Shown piece after piece: positions 25,333 through 33,585 of a stretch of 64,000 nucleotides of DNA. The stretch comes from Pedobacter deserti (lineage in GTDB: Bacteria; Bacteroidota; Bacteroidia; Sphingobacteriales; Sphingobacteriaceae). Every line of letters starts with the position of its first letter. The first letter of the stretch is position 1. Both the position numbers and the translations under genes were made by a program. The notes beneath the pieces were generated by a model. It was not told the origin of the DNA, ran no database searches, and was given only the letters and a program-made list of their open reading frames with translations. The DNA is taken from the NCBI RefSeq assembly GCF_024436415.1, contig NZ_JAFMZQ010000001.1, positions 3,038,001 through 3,102,000 of the forward strand, in the 5' to 3' direction.

Positions 25333-25854
25333 CTACTCAAAAATCCCGATTTCCTGCCTCGGAAACACGAATTCGACCTTGTGCTCCGGCGCCAGGGAAA
25401 ACGCCTGGCTTAGATCCATGTTTTGATAATCCGGCACTGCTGAAAGATCAGGTATGTCGTCCGGCGACGACACCACCTTCCCTATTGCCCGGTAATATTT
25501 CTCCAGATCTCCGGGCAATAACAGCGTCAGCGTCCTGCCCATTTCTTTTCCAACATTTTTAAAGGTGTGCACGGCCATCGACGGGATTTTTACGAGCTGG
25601 CCGGGAGGAACGCGGAACGGCTTATCCAACTCGTTCAAAATGAACTCAAATTCACCCTCGATGATGTAGAAAAGTTCCTCATCCGGGTGCGTGTGCGGCG
25701 GCGGGCCGCCGCCCGGGGGAACAACATCCTCATAAATAAAATATCTCCCGCCGGACTCCTCGCCGGTCACTAAAAGATTAAAAAAATGACCGAAAACGAT
25801 GAGTTGTTTTCCGGGATCCATCCGCTGAAGCTGGGGTTGCTTTTCCATGACCAT
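25333..25854 (-). CDS. Cupin-domain protein
   Basis: A 173-aa single-domain cupin. Motif 1 is PPPHTHPDEELFYIIEGEFEF, giving the H-x-H ... E metal ligands, and motif 2 is GQLVKIPSMAVHTFKNVG with the final His. It probably binds a divalent metal. Cupins of this size are quercetinase-like dioxygenases, isomerases or simple binding proteins; the substrate cannot be read. It is preceded by 225 bp of spacer and appears monocistronic. Starts at 25854 or two codons later (ATG at 25848) are both possible. Confidence 0.85.
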   Translation of the reverse strand: MVMEKQPQLQRMDPGKQLIVFGHFFNLLVTGEESGGRYFIYEDVVPPGGGPPPHTHPDEELFYIIEGEFEFILNELDKPFRVPPGQLVKIPSMAVHTFKNVGKEMGRTLTLLLPGDLEKYYRAIGKVVSSPDDIPDLSAVPDYQNMDLSQAFSLAPEHKVEFVFPRQEIGIFE

Positions 25855-26054
25855 AATGTTTTTGTTAAATGATCAGGCAAAATTAGCCCTGACGCCCGGC
25901 CTGGATTGAACAAATGCGACATCTCGCATCAGATCGCGACACCTCAAAAACAACCGCTTACCTGCACACCGTCAATTCAGATCGCGGAATGTCCAGCCTA
26001 TCCCCCAAAGCCGGCGTCCCATCCGCAAAATCTTTTCTGAGACGCGATCGCAAA

Positions 26055-26062
26055 TAACTTTG
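26055..26062 (+). promoter_or_regulatory. -7 element TAACTTTG for the 26080 gene
   Basis: Full match to the Bacteroidota TAnnTTTG box, 17 nt before the ATG. A T-rich stretch about 18 nt further upstream could be a weak -33 element. Confidence 0.5.
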
Positions 26063-26079
26063 CGCAAAAATTCTCAAAC

Positions 26080-26790
26080 ATGAAAGCTTTACGTACGTTA
26101 TTTATTGCCGCTCTTTTCTTTACCCTGGGATGCGGTAAGACAGAAACCGCGCAGCCAGAACAGGAGCCCGCTCCTGAAGAAGAGACCGAACGACCACCAT
26201 TACCACCCGCAGTTGCTATCGCAAACGGGCTGGGCCCTTCGACAGCAATGCCTGAGGGCGAAACGTTCATTCTGCCTGAGGGCTTGGAGTGGGCAGATGC
26301 ACAGATTTCCGCCGTCGACCCCTTTGACAAGGATGCCTGCCCCTGCAATATCCTATCCCGTCCCAATTGCGGGACCTATGCCGACGGACTGGTTAACCTT
26401 TGCATACAATTGAAGAACACCACGTCGCGGCCGATAAGGGTGACCTTTCCGGCAGGCCTCATTTTTATAGCTTTTGACACCAAGGTGCAGAACGGCATGG
26501 TCATTCAGCTGGAAACCTTTGAAGTTCCAGCCCATGAAGTCGGTAGCTTCAAACTTGAGCTACATTGCGCCAACAGCAGCCGTCACCGAAGCTACAAAGA
26601 GGACATGTTTACCCCGGGCCCGATTACCACAGTTCCACAGGTCAGGGAACTACTGGACTTTATTAAGAACAAGGACCTTACAAAAGATGCCGGCTCGGCG
26701 GTCGCTCAAACTGCGCTCTGGGACATCACCGATAGCAGAGGATGGAATGAAAAGGAACGCGTGGAACTTGCAGCACTGCCGGATAAATAA
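26080..26790 (+). CDS. Hypothetical lipoprotein with Cys cluster
   Basis: A 236-aa protein with a lipoprotein signal (lipobox FTLGC at about residue 18). A Glu/Pro-rich linker of about 25 residues (QPEQEPAPEEETERPPLPP) follows, then a folded domain with a C-P-C ... C cluster (DACPCNILSRPNC) near residues 85-100 and further cysteines at C109 and C165. Periplasmic exposure with disulfides is likely. I do not recognise a family. It is monocistronic with its own -7 box. The Pro-rich linker suggests extension away from the membrane. Confidence 0.65.
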   Translation: MKALRTLFIAALFFTLGCGKTETAQPEQEPAPEEETERPPLPPAVAIANGLGPSTAMPEGETFILPEGLEWADAQISAVDPFDKDACPCNILSRPNCGTYADGLVNLCIQLKNTTSRPIRVTFPAGLIFIAFDTKVQNGMVIQLETFEVPAHEVGSFKLELHCANSSRHRSYKEDMFTPGPITTVPQVRELLDFIKNKDLTKDAGSAVAQTALWDITDSRGWNEKERVELAALPDK

Positions 26791-27201
26791 AAAACACCGA
26801 CTCGGCGTTAACTCAGACATCTATGCTGGTAGCCCACAAATCAAATGAATGCCGTATAAACGGGTTTGTAACAGTCATGTGTTACGCAGATTGAGTCCCT
26901 ATCCCCGTTTCTTCCTCTCATCATTAAAGCCTAGCATGCTGTCCTAAGATAATGTCTAATACCTACTCAGCAAGACAGCCCGCAGATTAACCTGTAAGAA
27001 ATCACTGGCACGTAGTTAGCCTCATTGATGAAGGGCGTCTGCCAAAGCCTGTTGTCTCGGAGGGGCTCTTGTAAACTCTTAGCTTACCCGGTATTACCGA
27101 AAAAAAGCTCCGCTCTTCCTGCCACGACAGATTTTTTCCATCGCACTACCGTTTGCTGCACATCGATCTCATGTAATGCGCCTCGTGGCGGACGGAGATA
27201 G
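26791..27201. other. Intergenic stretch, 411 bp
   Basis: No coherent frame was found on either strand. The sequence is mixed composition and precedes the second copy of the duplicated small-gene module, so it may be remnant DNA. Confidence 0.4.
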
Positions 27202-27472
27202 CATTTCCACATCATGCCCTCCTAACCGATACTTCTTTTATCTTTGCCCCGATGAGTTTGCCGCTGCCTATTACCTTTGAACAAAATGACTACACCTACA
27301 AGGTGCTGACCTGCCAGATCACCCGGGACGCCACGCTCATCAAAATTGAGCTTAACGGCAAGGAATACGAGCTGACTAAAACCCCGGACAATCACTGGCA
27401 ATCAGACGTCACCATCGCCCAGAATGTAGCCCTACTGGCCGCCATCGCTCGCAACATTTCATTGCGCTACTG
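27202..27472 (+). repeat. Direct repeat, copy B of about 270 bp
   Basis: Second copy of 1116-1387, aligned without visible gaps and with mostly third-position changes inside the coding part. At its 3' end it is joined directly to DUF3606-like sequence, unlike copy A. Confidence 0.8.
27239..27246 (+). promoter_or_regulatory. -7 element TATCTTTG
   Basis: Exact TAnnTTTG match 5 nt before the ATG at 27252; the corresponding position in the 1.1-kb copy has one mismatch. The transcript would be nearly leaderless. Confidence 0.45.
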
Positions 27473-27580
27473 GTCCAATCAGTGCAAAGCAACGCCTGAA
27501 GCCATCAAAACTGCGGCAAGGGCCTGCTGCAGCATGCCGTCGGGAAAATCACCGAATATCTCAACCGTAAAAAGCACTGA
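27252..27580 (+). pseudogene. Chimeric small gene fused to frameshifted DUF3606 domain
   Basis: The first 74 codons are a copy of the 76-aa gene at 1167. At SLRY the sequence runs straight into YWS-QCKATPEAIKTAARACC, the core of the DUF3606 protein encoded separately at 1742. Just after this, CTGCAGC-ATGCC lacks one base relative to CTGCAGTAATGC in the intact gene. Repairing the shift would give AVGKITEYLNRKKH and a stop at 27578-27580. As it stands, the frame runs on to 27710 with unrelated residues. It therefore records a fusion or deletion followed by decay. Confidence 0.65.
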
Positions 27581-27702
27581 ACGGTCAACTTCCGCGCGAG
27601 TTTCTTCCAAAAATAGCCGCAAGGGTTTGATTTTCGAGCCTGCATTCGCCGATCAAGCGAATCGCCGCCCAATGACGCTGCATTTTTCGGCACAGCAGCG
27701 GC

Positions 27703-27831
27703 TCAATTAAGTTTGAACATATGAGAAGAATTATCCGGGCTGTCGGAGCCTTCATTTTCCTGTCGGTCAGTCCACATGAAGACAGTTCCGACGAACGCGA
27801 CAAAGTTGAGGCCTTGGGGCGAAATGTCCTA
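27703..27831 (-). pseudogene. Possible decayed coding fragment
   Basis: A 41-codon open frame on the minus strand ends in TGA at 27703. It reads plausibly, with GLNFVAFVGTVFMWTDRQ then a Ser/Asp-rich tail. Upstream of a single stop at 27829-27831 the same frame stays open for about 40 more codons. No start codon and no recognised family; it may be chance. Confidence 0.2.
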
Positions 27832-28108
27832 AATACTGCTAAGATTCCGCAAGAAATACTCATCGCGACGAAGATTTACATTAGAGAATTGCTTCCGTCC
27901 CTTAAAACCATATAATTTTGACGGGAAATTTATTAGGCTTGAACCAGTAGGTCCGGAGCACCTTCAGGCCTTAGTGAAGAAGCAAAAGTCAACGAAACAT
28001 ATGCAAGTGGACAACCGCATCACAGGGAGAAGCGGCTATGGCTGCCTATGGCCTACACGTTGTTCTGATCACTATTGATCTAAGTGATAGCAGAGTCTGA
28101 TAATATAA
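27832..28108. other. Intergenic stretch before the M13 gene terminator
   Basis: Nothing convincing besides the low-confidence minus-strand frame described above. The apparent base composition becomes more AT-rich from about here onward. Confidence 0.3.
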
Positions 28109-28134
28109 AACGGCTAACCATTTGGCTAGCCGTT
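28109..28134 (-). terminator. Terminator of the TlpA-M13 operon
   Basis: Hairpin of 11 paired positions with one mismatch (AACGGCTAACC / GGCTAGCCGTT) and a 4-nt loop. On the minus strand it is followed by TTTTATATT. It lies about 40 nt after the peptidase stop codon. Confidence 0.75.
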
Positions 28135-28174
28135 ACAGCTGATATTAAAGCGATTTTCTTTAACTTTTGTCCAA

Positions 28175-30217
28175 CTACCAAATTTTTATACGATCAGCCG
28201 GCGCGACGTACATTTTTGCAGTTGAAGGCACATTAAATGCCTTGTAAAAAGCTTCCATATTATATACCGAGCCGTTTACCCTAAACATTTCCGGGGAGTG
28301 AGGATCGGTTTTTAAACGAACCCGCATCGATTCGTCCCTGCTTTTGGTGCGCCAGACCTGCGCTAAACTTAAAAAGAAGCGCTGATCAGGCGTGAACCCG
28401 TCAATCTTCTCTGTTCCCTTCCCCTGACTTGTCAATTTAAACGCGTCATAAGCAATCGCCAGACCACCAATATCGGCTAAATTTTCCCCCAGCGTCAACT
28501 CTCCATTTACATGCTGATTATCTAACAAGGTAAAACTATTATATAAGCTAACAACTTTATCCGTTCTGACTTTAAACTTACTCGCATCTTCTGCTGTCCA
28601 CCAATCCTTAAGATCACCATTTTTATCATACTGCCTTCCCTGATCATCAAAGCCGTGCGTCATCTCATGGCCGATCACCGCACCTATTGCACCGTAATTA
28701 ATTGCGTCGTCTGCCTGCTGGTCAAAGAATGGGAACTGCAGTATACCCGCCGGGAAGACGATCTCATTTACCGTAGGGTTATAGTAGGCATTCACAGTAG
28801 GAGGCGTCATGTGCCATTCTGTCTTATCCACTGGCTTACCTAATTTGTCAATCATTCTTTTGTAGCTATATTTGGCTGCAGACTGTAGATTGTTGTAATA
28901 ACTATCCCTTCTGATGTTCATACCCTGATAATCTTCCCATTTGTCAGGATATCCGATTTTCTTAATGATGGACCGCAGTTTATCAATTGCCCTGTTCTTA
29001 GTATCTGAACTCATCCAATCGATCTTTTCCATTCTGGCCTGGTAGGCTTTCTGCAAATTATCGACTAGTTCTAGCATTCTTTCTTTTGCTTCAGGCGTAA
29101 AATGCTCCTTTACGTACAATTGCCCAAGCAATTCACCCATATATCCATCGGTGCTATTCACGATAGTTCTCCAGCGTGGTACGGGAAGTTGCTGACCCTG
29201 CAACGTTTTCCCGAAAAAATCAAATGCAGCGTTCCGGAAATCTTTGCTGAGCGCTCCTGCAGACCCATTTATGGCATCAAACTTCAACTTTTCTTTCCAA
29301 ATTGCTATCGGCTGTGAAGCTACCAACTTACTCAAGGATTTGTAATACTCCGGCTGGCCTACCAGAATGGTGTCGGTTTTCAACCCCATATTGGTCAGTA
29401 CCTTTTCCCAGTTGATCGCAGGGGTCATTTTTTGGAACTCCGCAACTAGATATTTGTTGTAGTTTTTCTGGGGATCCCGTAGCGCTACCTGGTCAGAATG
29501 CGACCTGGCTATTCTGGTTTCGAGTTTGAGTATCTGAGTTGCGCTTTCACTGGCTTTCTCCCTACTCGATCCTGTTAAAACCAATACACGGTTCATATAC
29601 TTTAGAAATTCATGTCTCACCTTCAGTGTTTGCTCATCATTGTTAAGGTAATAAGTTTTGTCTGGCAGAGTTACACCAGATTGGAAGAAATTTACCGCAT
29701 TTTTGCTGCTGATCTTATCGTCAGGCCCAACCCTAAATCCAAACAAATAACCATCGCCTTCTTTAAAGGAACCTGATACAAAGTCAAGAAGTTCTTTGTA
29801 ATCTTTAATGGCATCGATTTTCGCCAACGTAGCGCTTAATGGTTTCGAACCCAGTTTTTCTATAGTCAGCGTATCGATACCACTGGCGTAGAAGTCGCCC
29901 ACCTTTTGCTCCAGGCTACCTTCCGGATGTTTCTGCGCCGACACACGGATCAATATCTCATTTAACTTCGTTATGTTATCAACCGATAAAGTGTTGAACG
30001 AGCCCCAGTCGGTTTCCGTTTCGGGGATCTGAGTTTGTTTGATCCATTTCCCGTTTGCATACAGGAAGAAGTTGTCTCCCGGCTTAACCGTGGTATCCAT
30101 CCCCGATTTGTCAAAAAACGCCGTCCGCGAATTATCAGACGTGTCCTTCTTTTCATTTACGTTTTGACAAGCGGAAAGAAAAGCCAGAGCCATCAATAAT
30201 AAATTTAATTTCATCAT
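28175..30217 (-). CDS. M13-family zinc metallopeptidase, lipoprotein
   Basis: A 680-aa neprilysin/PepO-type peptidase of normal family length. The zinc motif HEMTH is at residues 517-521 and the third ligand is Glu578 in ENLADIGG, with Asp582. NAYYNP upstream is the substrate-binding motif, and WRTKSRDE is in the C-terminal part. The N terminus has a lipobox (AFLSAC), so it is anchored in a membrane facing the periplasm or outside. M13 enzymes cut peptides under about 40 residues. It lies 8 nt after a TlpA-like gene in SusCD cassette 1, which points to peptide processing linked to import. Confidence 0.92.
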   Translation of the reverse strand: MMKLNLLLMALAFLSACQNVNEKKDTSDNSRTAFFDKSGMDTTVKPGDNFFLYANGKWIKQTQIPETETDWGSFNTLSVDNITKLNEILIRVSAQKHPEGSLEQKVGDFYASGIDTLTIEKLGSKPLSATLAKIDAIKDYKELLDFVSGSFKEGDGYLFGFRVGPDDKISSKNAVNFFQSGVTLPDKTYYLNNDEQTLKVRHEFLKYMNRVLVLTGSSREKASESATQILKLETRIARSHSDQVALRDPQKNYNKYLVAEFQKMTPAINWEKVLTNMGLKTDTILVGQPEYYKSLSKLVASQPIAIWKEKLKFDAINGSAGALSKDFRNAAFDFFGKTLQGQQLPVPRWRTIVNSTDGYMGELLGQLYVKEHFTPEAKERMLELVDNLQKAYQARMEKIDWMSSDTKNRAIDKLRSIIKKIGYPDKWEDYQGMNIRRDSYYNNLQSAAKYSYKRMIDKLGKPVDKTEWHMTPPTVNAYYNPTVNEIVFPAGILQFPFFDQQADDAINYGAIGAVIGHEMTHGFDDQGRQYDKNGDLKDWWTAEDASKFKVRTDKVVSLYNSFTLLDNQHVNGELTLGENLADIGGLAIAYDAFKLTSQGKGTEKIDGFTPDQRFFLSLAQVWRTKSRDESMRVRLKTDPHSPEMFRVNGSVYNMEAFYKAFNVPSTAKMYVAPADRIKIW

Positions 30218-30225
30218 AAAAATCT

Positions 30226-31296
30226 CTATTTAATAAAAACCTGTTCTAATTTATTCATCAAATCATCACCGCGCAGATCAACAGCGATTATCTTACCATT
30301 GGGATTAATGAGGTAGCTCGCAGGAATCCCTTGAATCGCATACAAATCAGCAGCTACGTTCTTGGATTTCAAATCGGATACGTGTGTCCACGGCAGATTA
30401 TCTTCTTTTATCGCCTTGATCCAAGCCTGGCGGTTCACATCCAGCGATACGGCCATAACAGTAAAACCTTTATCCTTGAAAGCGTTATATGCTTTTAAAA
30501 CATTCGGGTTCTCAGCGCGACATGGGCCACACCAGGAAGCCCAAAAATCCAGCAATACATACTTCCCCCTGAAGGAAGATAGGCTGATTTCTCTATTAAG
30601 CGTATCGGGAGCAGAAAAATCCAAAGCCATTTGCCCTATATCGGTTTTCAATTTAACTTCGATAATTCTATTCATCTTCTTACCCATGGCTGAATTTTGC
30701 ACGGAGGGCCCCAAGCTGTGAAACAAATATGATAACTCCTTAGGTGTCAACGAAAAAATCAAATCATTTAACCGGTAAAGTCCAACAAAGCTGGATGGAT
30801 TGTTTGCAATGAATTGTTTTATTATTGCAGTGGACCTTTTATCCAATGCTTCATATTGCCTTTTGACCTCTTCGGACGGGCTGGCGCTTCCGGCTGTCTG
30901 AGTTTGTAACTTTTCAATCTGCGCGTCGACCTCCTTTGTCAGTTCTAAAAGTTCATCTTCTTCAGACTGGGTTTTTCCCCCTTGAACTTTAGACTGACTC
31001 ACTTTCCCCCCGGCGCCCGTCAATGTGACCGCCGCATTTTCTTCAACATAGACTAATTTATTGTCGTAGCCTTTCGACCTTATAACCAAACGTTCAGGAT
31101 TAGAAGCGTAACCGGCAAAATTAAACTGACCTGATCTTACTCGGGTCGAATCAGAATTGTTCTCTGACATGATATATATCCATCCATCAGCTAATCCCCC
31201 AATGTTACCTGAAATGGTATAATTCGGTTTGATTCTCTGAGCAAACGCAATGCTGCTTAATACAAGCAAAGCATTCGTTAATAGTTTTGTTTTCAT
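30226..31296 (-). CDS. TlpA-like thioredoxin with DUF4369 N-terminal domain
   Basis: A 356-aa periplasmic protein with a cleavable signal ending at IAFAQ. An N-terminal beta domain of DUF4369 type comes first (NYTISGNIGGLADGWIYI), then a charged helix (about 105-150) and a C-terminal AhpC/TSA-thioredoxin fold. The active-site CGPC is at residues 256-259 (WASWCGPCRAEN), with the cis-Pro loop GIPASYLI. It should act as a thiol-disulfide reductase on extracytoplasmic proteins. It is translated 8 nt ahead of the M13 peptidase, suggesting joint use in one pathway. Confidence 0.9.
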   Translation of the reverse strand: MKTKLLTNALLVLSSIAFAQRIKPNYTISGNIGGLADGWIYIMSENNSDSTRVRSGQFNFAGYASNPERLVIRSKGYDNKLVYVEENAAVTLTGAGGKVSQSKVQGGKTQSEEDELLELTKEVDAQIEKLQTQTAGSASPSEEVKRQYEALDKRSTAIIKQFIANNPSSFVGLYRLNDLIFSLTPKELSYLFHSLGPSVQNSAMGKKMNRIIEVKLKTDIGQMALDFSAPDTLNREISLSSFRGKYVLLDFWASWCGPCRAENPNVLKAYNAFKDKGFTVMAVSLDVNRQAWIKAIKEDNLPWTHVSDLKSKNVAADLYAIQGIPASYLINPNGKIIAVDLRGDDLMNKLEQVFIK

Positions 31297-31692
31297 CTAT
31301 ATATGATTTAAAATACTTTTTGTTTTGATAGGCTATTGTTTTCATACAGGCCGCACTTGTTTACGCGTAAGCTGCTTTTGGTTTTACGCCTATCTACTAA
31401 CTACTGCAGCATGCATTCCTTACCGACAGGATTTTCACAATTAACCGCCCCAGATCGAATTTCGTTGCACTGCCCAACCCGTCAAAGCAGCTAGGGCATC
31501 TAAACAATCAGGTTGTTGTATCTATGCCCAAGACCCACGGGAGAATTTGTTTTTTTTCCTATAATGAAATTCAAACAGCATTCAAGCAAAAAAATACTAT
31601 CAATTAACATCTTAAAGGTTAACAAATTGTAACGATAGCGTAACGAAAAGGCCGGATTTAACCCAGCCTATATTCGTTCATCGGTATATAAT
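31297..31692. other. Intergenic stretch, about 400 bp
   Basis: AT-rich spacer between the TlpA/M13 operon and the TPR-TlpA gene. No long frame was found and it probably contains the promoter for the TlpA-M13 operon. The small ORF at 31693 borders it. Confidence 0.4.
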
Positions 31693-31809
31693 TTAGGCGA
31701 TCCGTCTTGTGGGATTATTAAATCTGTAATTTTTGCTTTTGCCCATGATCATCCTGTCTGCGAATCTACTTACGAATTCTTTGGATTTACATGTTGTATG
31801 AATGTCCAT
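31693..31809 (-). CDS. Possible small basic protein, 38 aa
   Basis: A minus-strand ORF with ATG at 31809, 28 nt after the TPR-TlpA stop. It encodes a compact basic peptide containing SKEFVSRFADRMIMGKSK and ending NPTRRIA. Composition looks protein-like rather than random, and position favours co-transcription with the upstream gene. No family is recognised. Its reality is uncertain because of its length. Confidence 0.3.
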   Translation of the reverse strand: MDIHTTCKSKEFVSRFADRMIMGKSKNYRFNNPTRRIA

Positions 31810-31837
31810 ACTTTTTTTGCTCACATCAATCAATGAC

Positions 31838-33370
31838 TTAAGACTTCTTACGCAGTAGTAGGTTAATCATAAGCTCTAAGTCTTCTTCATTATCTCCATC
31901 AGTCCTAAAATCACTAAAAGTCAGATAACCATTCTTATCAATCAAGAAATTTACAGGAGCAGCGCCCCCATTATCAAGATTTCCCTTGTTTCGTCCTTCC
32001 ACATCTTCCAGCGGGGTGAAAGAATAGCGGGTCGACTTCATAAACGGAACTACATAATCATTTTGACGAGAGACGATATTAATTCCGACATAATCAACAT
32101 CCTTGCCTGTAAATTTTCTTATCACATTTTCAAAATGAGGAAATTCTCCACGGCAAGGACCACAACCAGGGAACCAGTATGTCAACAGTAAAACTTTACC
32201 TTTAAAATCAGAAAGTGAGGCTGTTCCTTCGTTGAGGTATCGTTTTAAACCGATGAACGGTGTGGCAAGCTCTGATTGAGCATCAATTTTACTGAAAATG
32301 TTGGCTTCATTGTCAGCATCGTCCTTGCCAATCATCTTCCCGTACATCTTGATTGCATCCATCAATCGGACCGTTGGAGCAGTCACAAATGCTTTAATTA
32401 TCGACTCATAAGCAGCCAGTGTGTTACCTCCCACATGCGCAGCTTGGGCTTTCAATAATATAAGATCGTTTCCAAACCGTGACCGCCTGGAAAGCTTTAT
32501 ATTATCTAAAACTTCTGAAGCATCAGTCACCTTGCCCTCCTTCAACAAATTTTTGGCCTTTACAATCCGGTCCGCCAGATCGACATGAGCCTGCCACTGT
32601 CTATCCTCACCACTTTCTTTGCTCTCCATTTCCTTTGCCAAACTCAAGGCACTGGCGGGATCATGGGATAGCAGCAACTCAAAATACTGAGGCATTCCGC
32701 TGGCGGACCAGTTGAAATCTTGAGGAGAGTACTTTTTCTTTAGCATCTCATAGTATTTCCGTTTAGTTAACGGATCATTAGATCTTGTAGCTAACCAATA
32801 CAAGGCCTGCGCGCCTCTCTCACTGCTGGGGAACCTGCTTACTACATCTAAACTCAATTTTTCATACGTCTCCTTATCATTATTATAGAAAGAATTTGCG
32901 TAATAAAAAGCATAGGATGGATTAGAGGGGTCGGTCTCTGTAGCTTTTTTCAGATAAGAATTAGCTAGTTTAAAATCACCCCACCGCTCTCCGTCGATCC
33001 ATAGCCCTGCCCAAGCGTCAGAAAAACTGGGGTTAATTTCCACAGCTTTCAATAGGTAGGATTTAGCTTTTGGATCTTCTTCACCGAGGTACGCTTCTGC
33101 TATCGCATAGGGAATATTTGCATTTTTTGGGAATTTGGACATCCATACTGCATACTGTTGTGTAACCTTGGGATTTTCTAAACCCATAGCTTCAATATAT
33201 TTTTGATGATAACTAAGACTGTCGGGGTTCCTCTCTACGTCGGTCCTCAATTTCAACAGTTTATTTTTGTCCGTGATAATCTCAGTTTTCCTGGTTTGCG
33301 CGGAACTTTCTACGGTTGAGCTGGCTACTATCAAAATAGCACTGGCAATTTTAAAAACAAGTTTTTTCAT
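31838..33370 (-). CDS. TPR-containing TlpA-like thioredoxin
   Basis: A 510-aa secreted protein. A signal peptide (ASAILIVASSTVESSAQ) is followed by about 300 residues of helical tetratricopeptide-like repeats (for example PSFSDAWAGLWIDGERWGD, NPSYAFYYANSFYNN). The C-terminal thioredoxin fold has CGPC at residues 403-406 (WFPGCGPCRGEF). The TPR part probably binds a partner and the CGPC site reduces or shuffles disulfides in the periplasm. It lies 215 bp downstream of susD of cassette 1 and is a paralogue of the gene at 55708 in cassette 3. A TACCTTTG -7-like box upstream suggests it can be transcribed separately. Confidence 0.88.
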   Translation of the reverse strand: MKKLVFKIASAILIVASSTVESSAQTRKTEIITDKNKLLKLRTDVERNPDSLSYHQKYIEAMGLENPKVTQQYAVWMSKFPKNANIPYAIAEAYLGEEDPKAKSYLLKAVEINPSFSDAWAGLWIDGERWGDFKLANSYLKKATETDPSNPSYAFYYANSFYNNDKETYEKLSLDVVSRFPSSERGAQALYWLATRSNDPLTKRKYYEMLKKKYSPQDFNWSASGMPQYFELLLSHDPASALSLAKEMESKESGEDRQWQAHVDLADRIVKAKNLLKEGKVTDASEVLDNIKLSRRSRFGNDLILLKAQAAHVGGNTLAAYESIIKAFVTAPTVRLMDAIKMYGKMIGKDDADNEANIFSKIDAQSELATPFIGLKRYLNEGTASLSDFKGKVLLLTYWFPGCGPCRGEFPHFENVIRKFTGKDVDYVGINIVSRQNDYVVPFMKSTRYSFTPLEDVEGRNKGNLDNGGAAPVNFLIDKNGYLTFSDFRTDGDNEEDLELMINLLLRKKS

Positions 33371-33514
33371 TGAATATATCTAATTTAAAATAATGTTAGC
33401 ATGATCTGACAAGCCACAGTTGTCATTTTGCATCACTAACTTTCAAACAACATGATGATAATCTAACGATATTGTTATCCCCTTTTACCGGCCAACTGCT
33501 AGGTTGCTTCTACT

Positions 33515-33522
33515 CAAAGGTA
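33515..33522 (-). promoter_or_regulatory. Possible -7 element TACCTTTG
   Basis: Minus-strand match to TAnnTTTG in the gap between susD and the TPR-TlpA gene, about 145 nt before the ATG. The spacing to an upstream TTTG is short, so support is weak. Confidence 0.3.
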
Positions 33523-33585
33523 TCGCCGATGAAAGACAAAAATTTATAACAGTAACGCTAAATTTCTCATATAGTGAATGTTGCG

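Noticed and set aside
27585..27863. Minus-strand open frame of 92 codons
   Set aside because: Residue composition is random-looking and it overlaps the chimeric pseudogene; the alternative minus frame at 27703 reads better but is also uncertain.
27721..27915. Plus-strand 64-codon frame
   Set aside because: No family, no start signal, and it overlaps the alternative frames in a decayed region.
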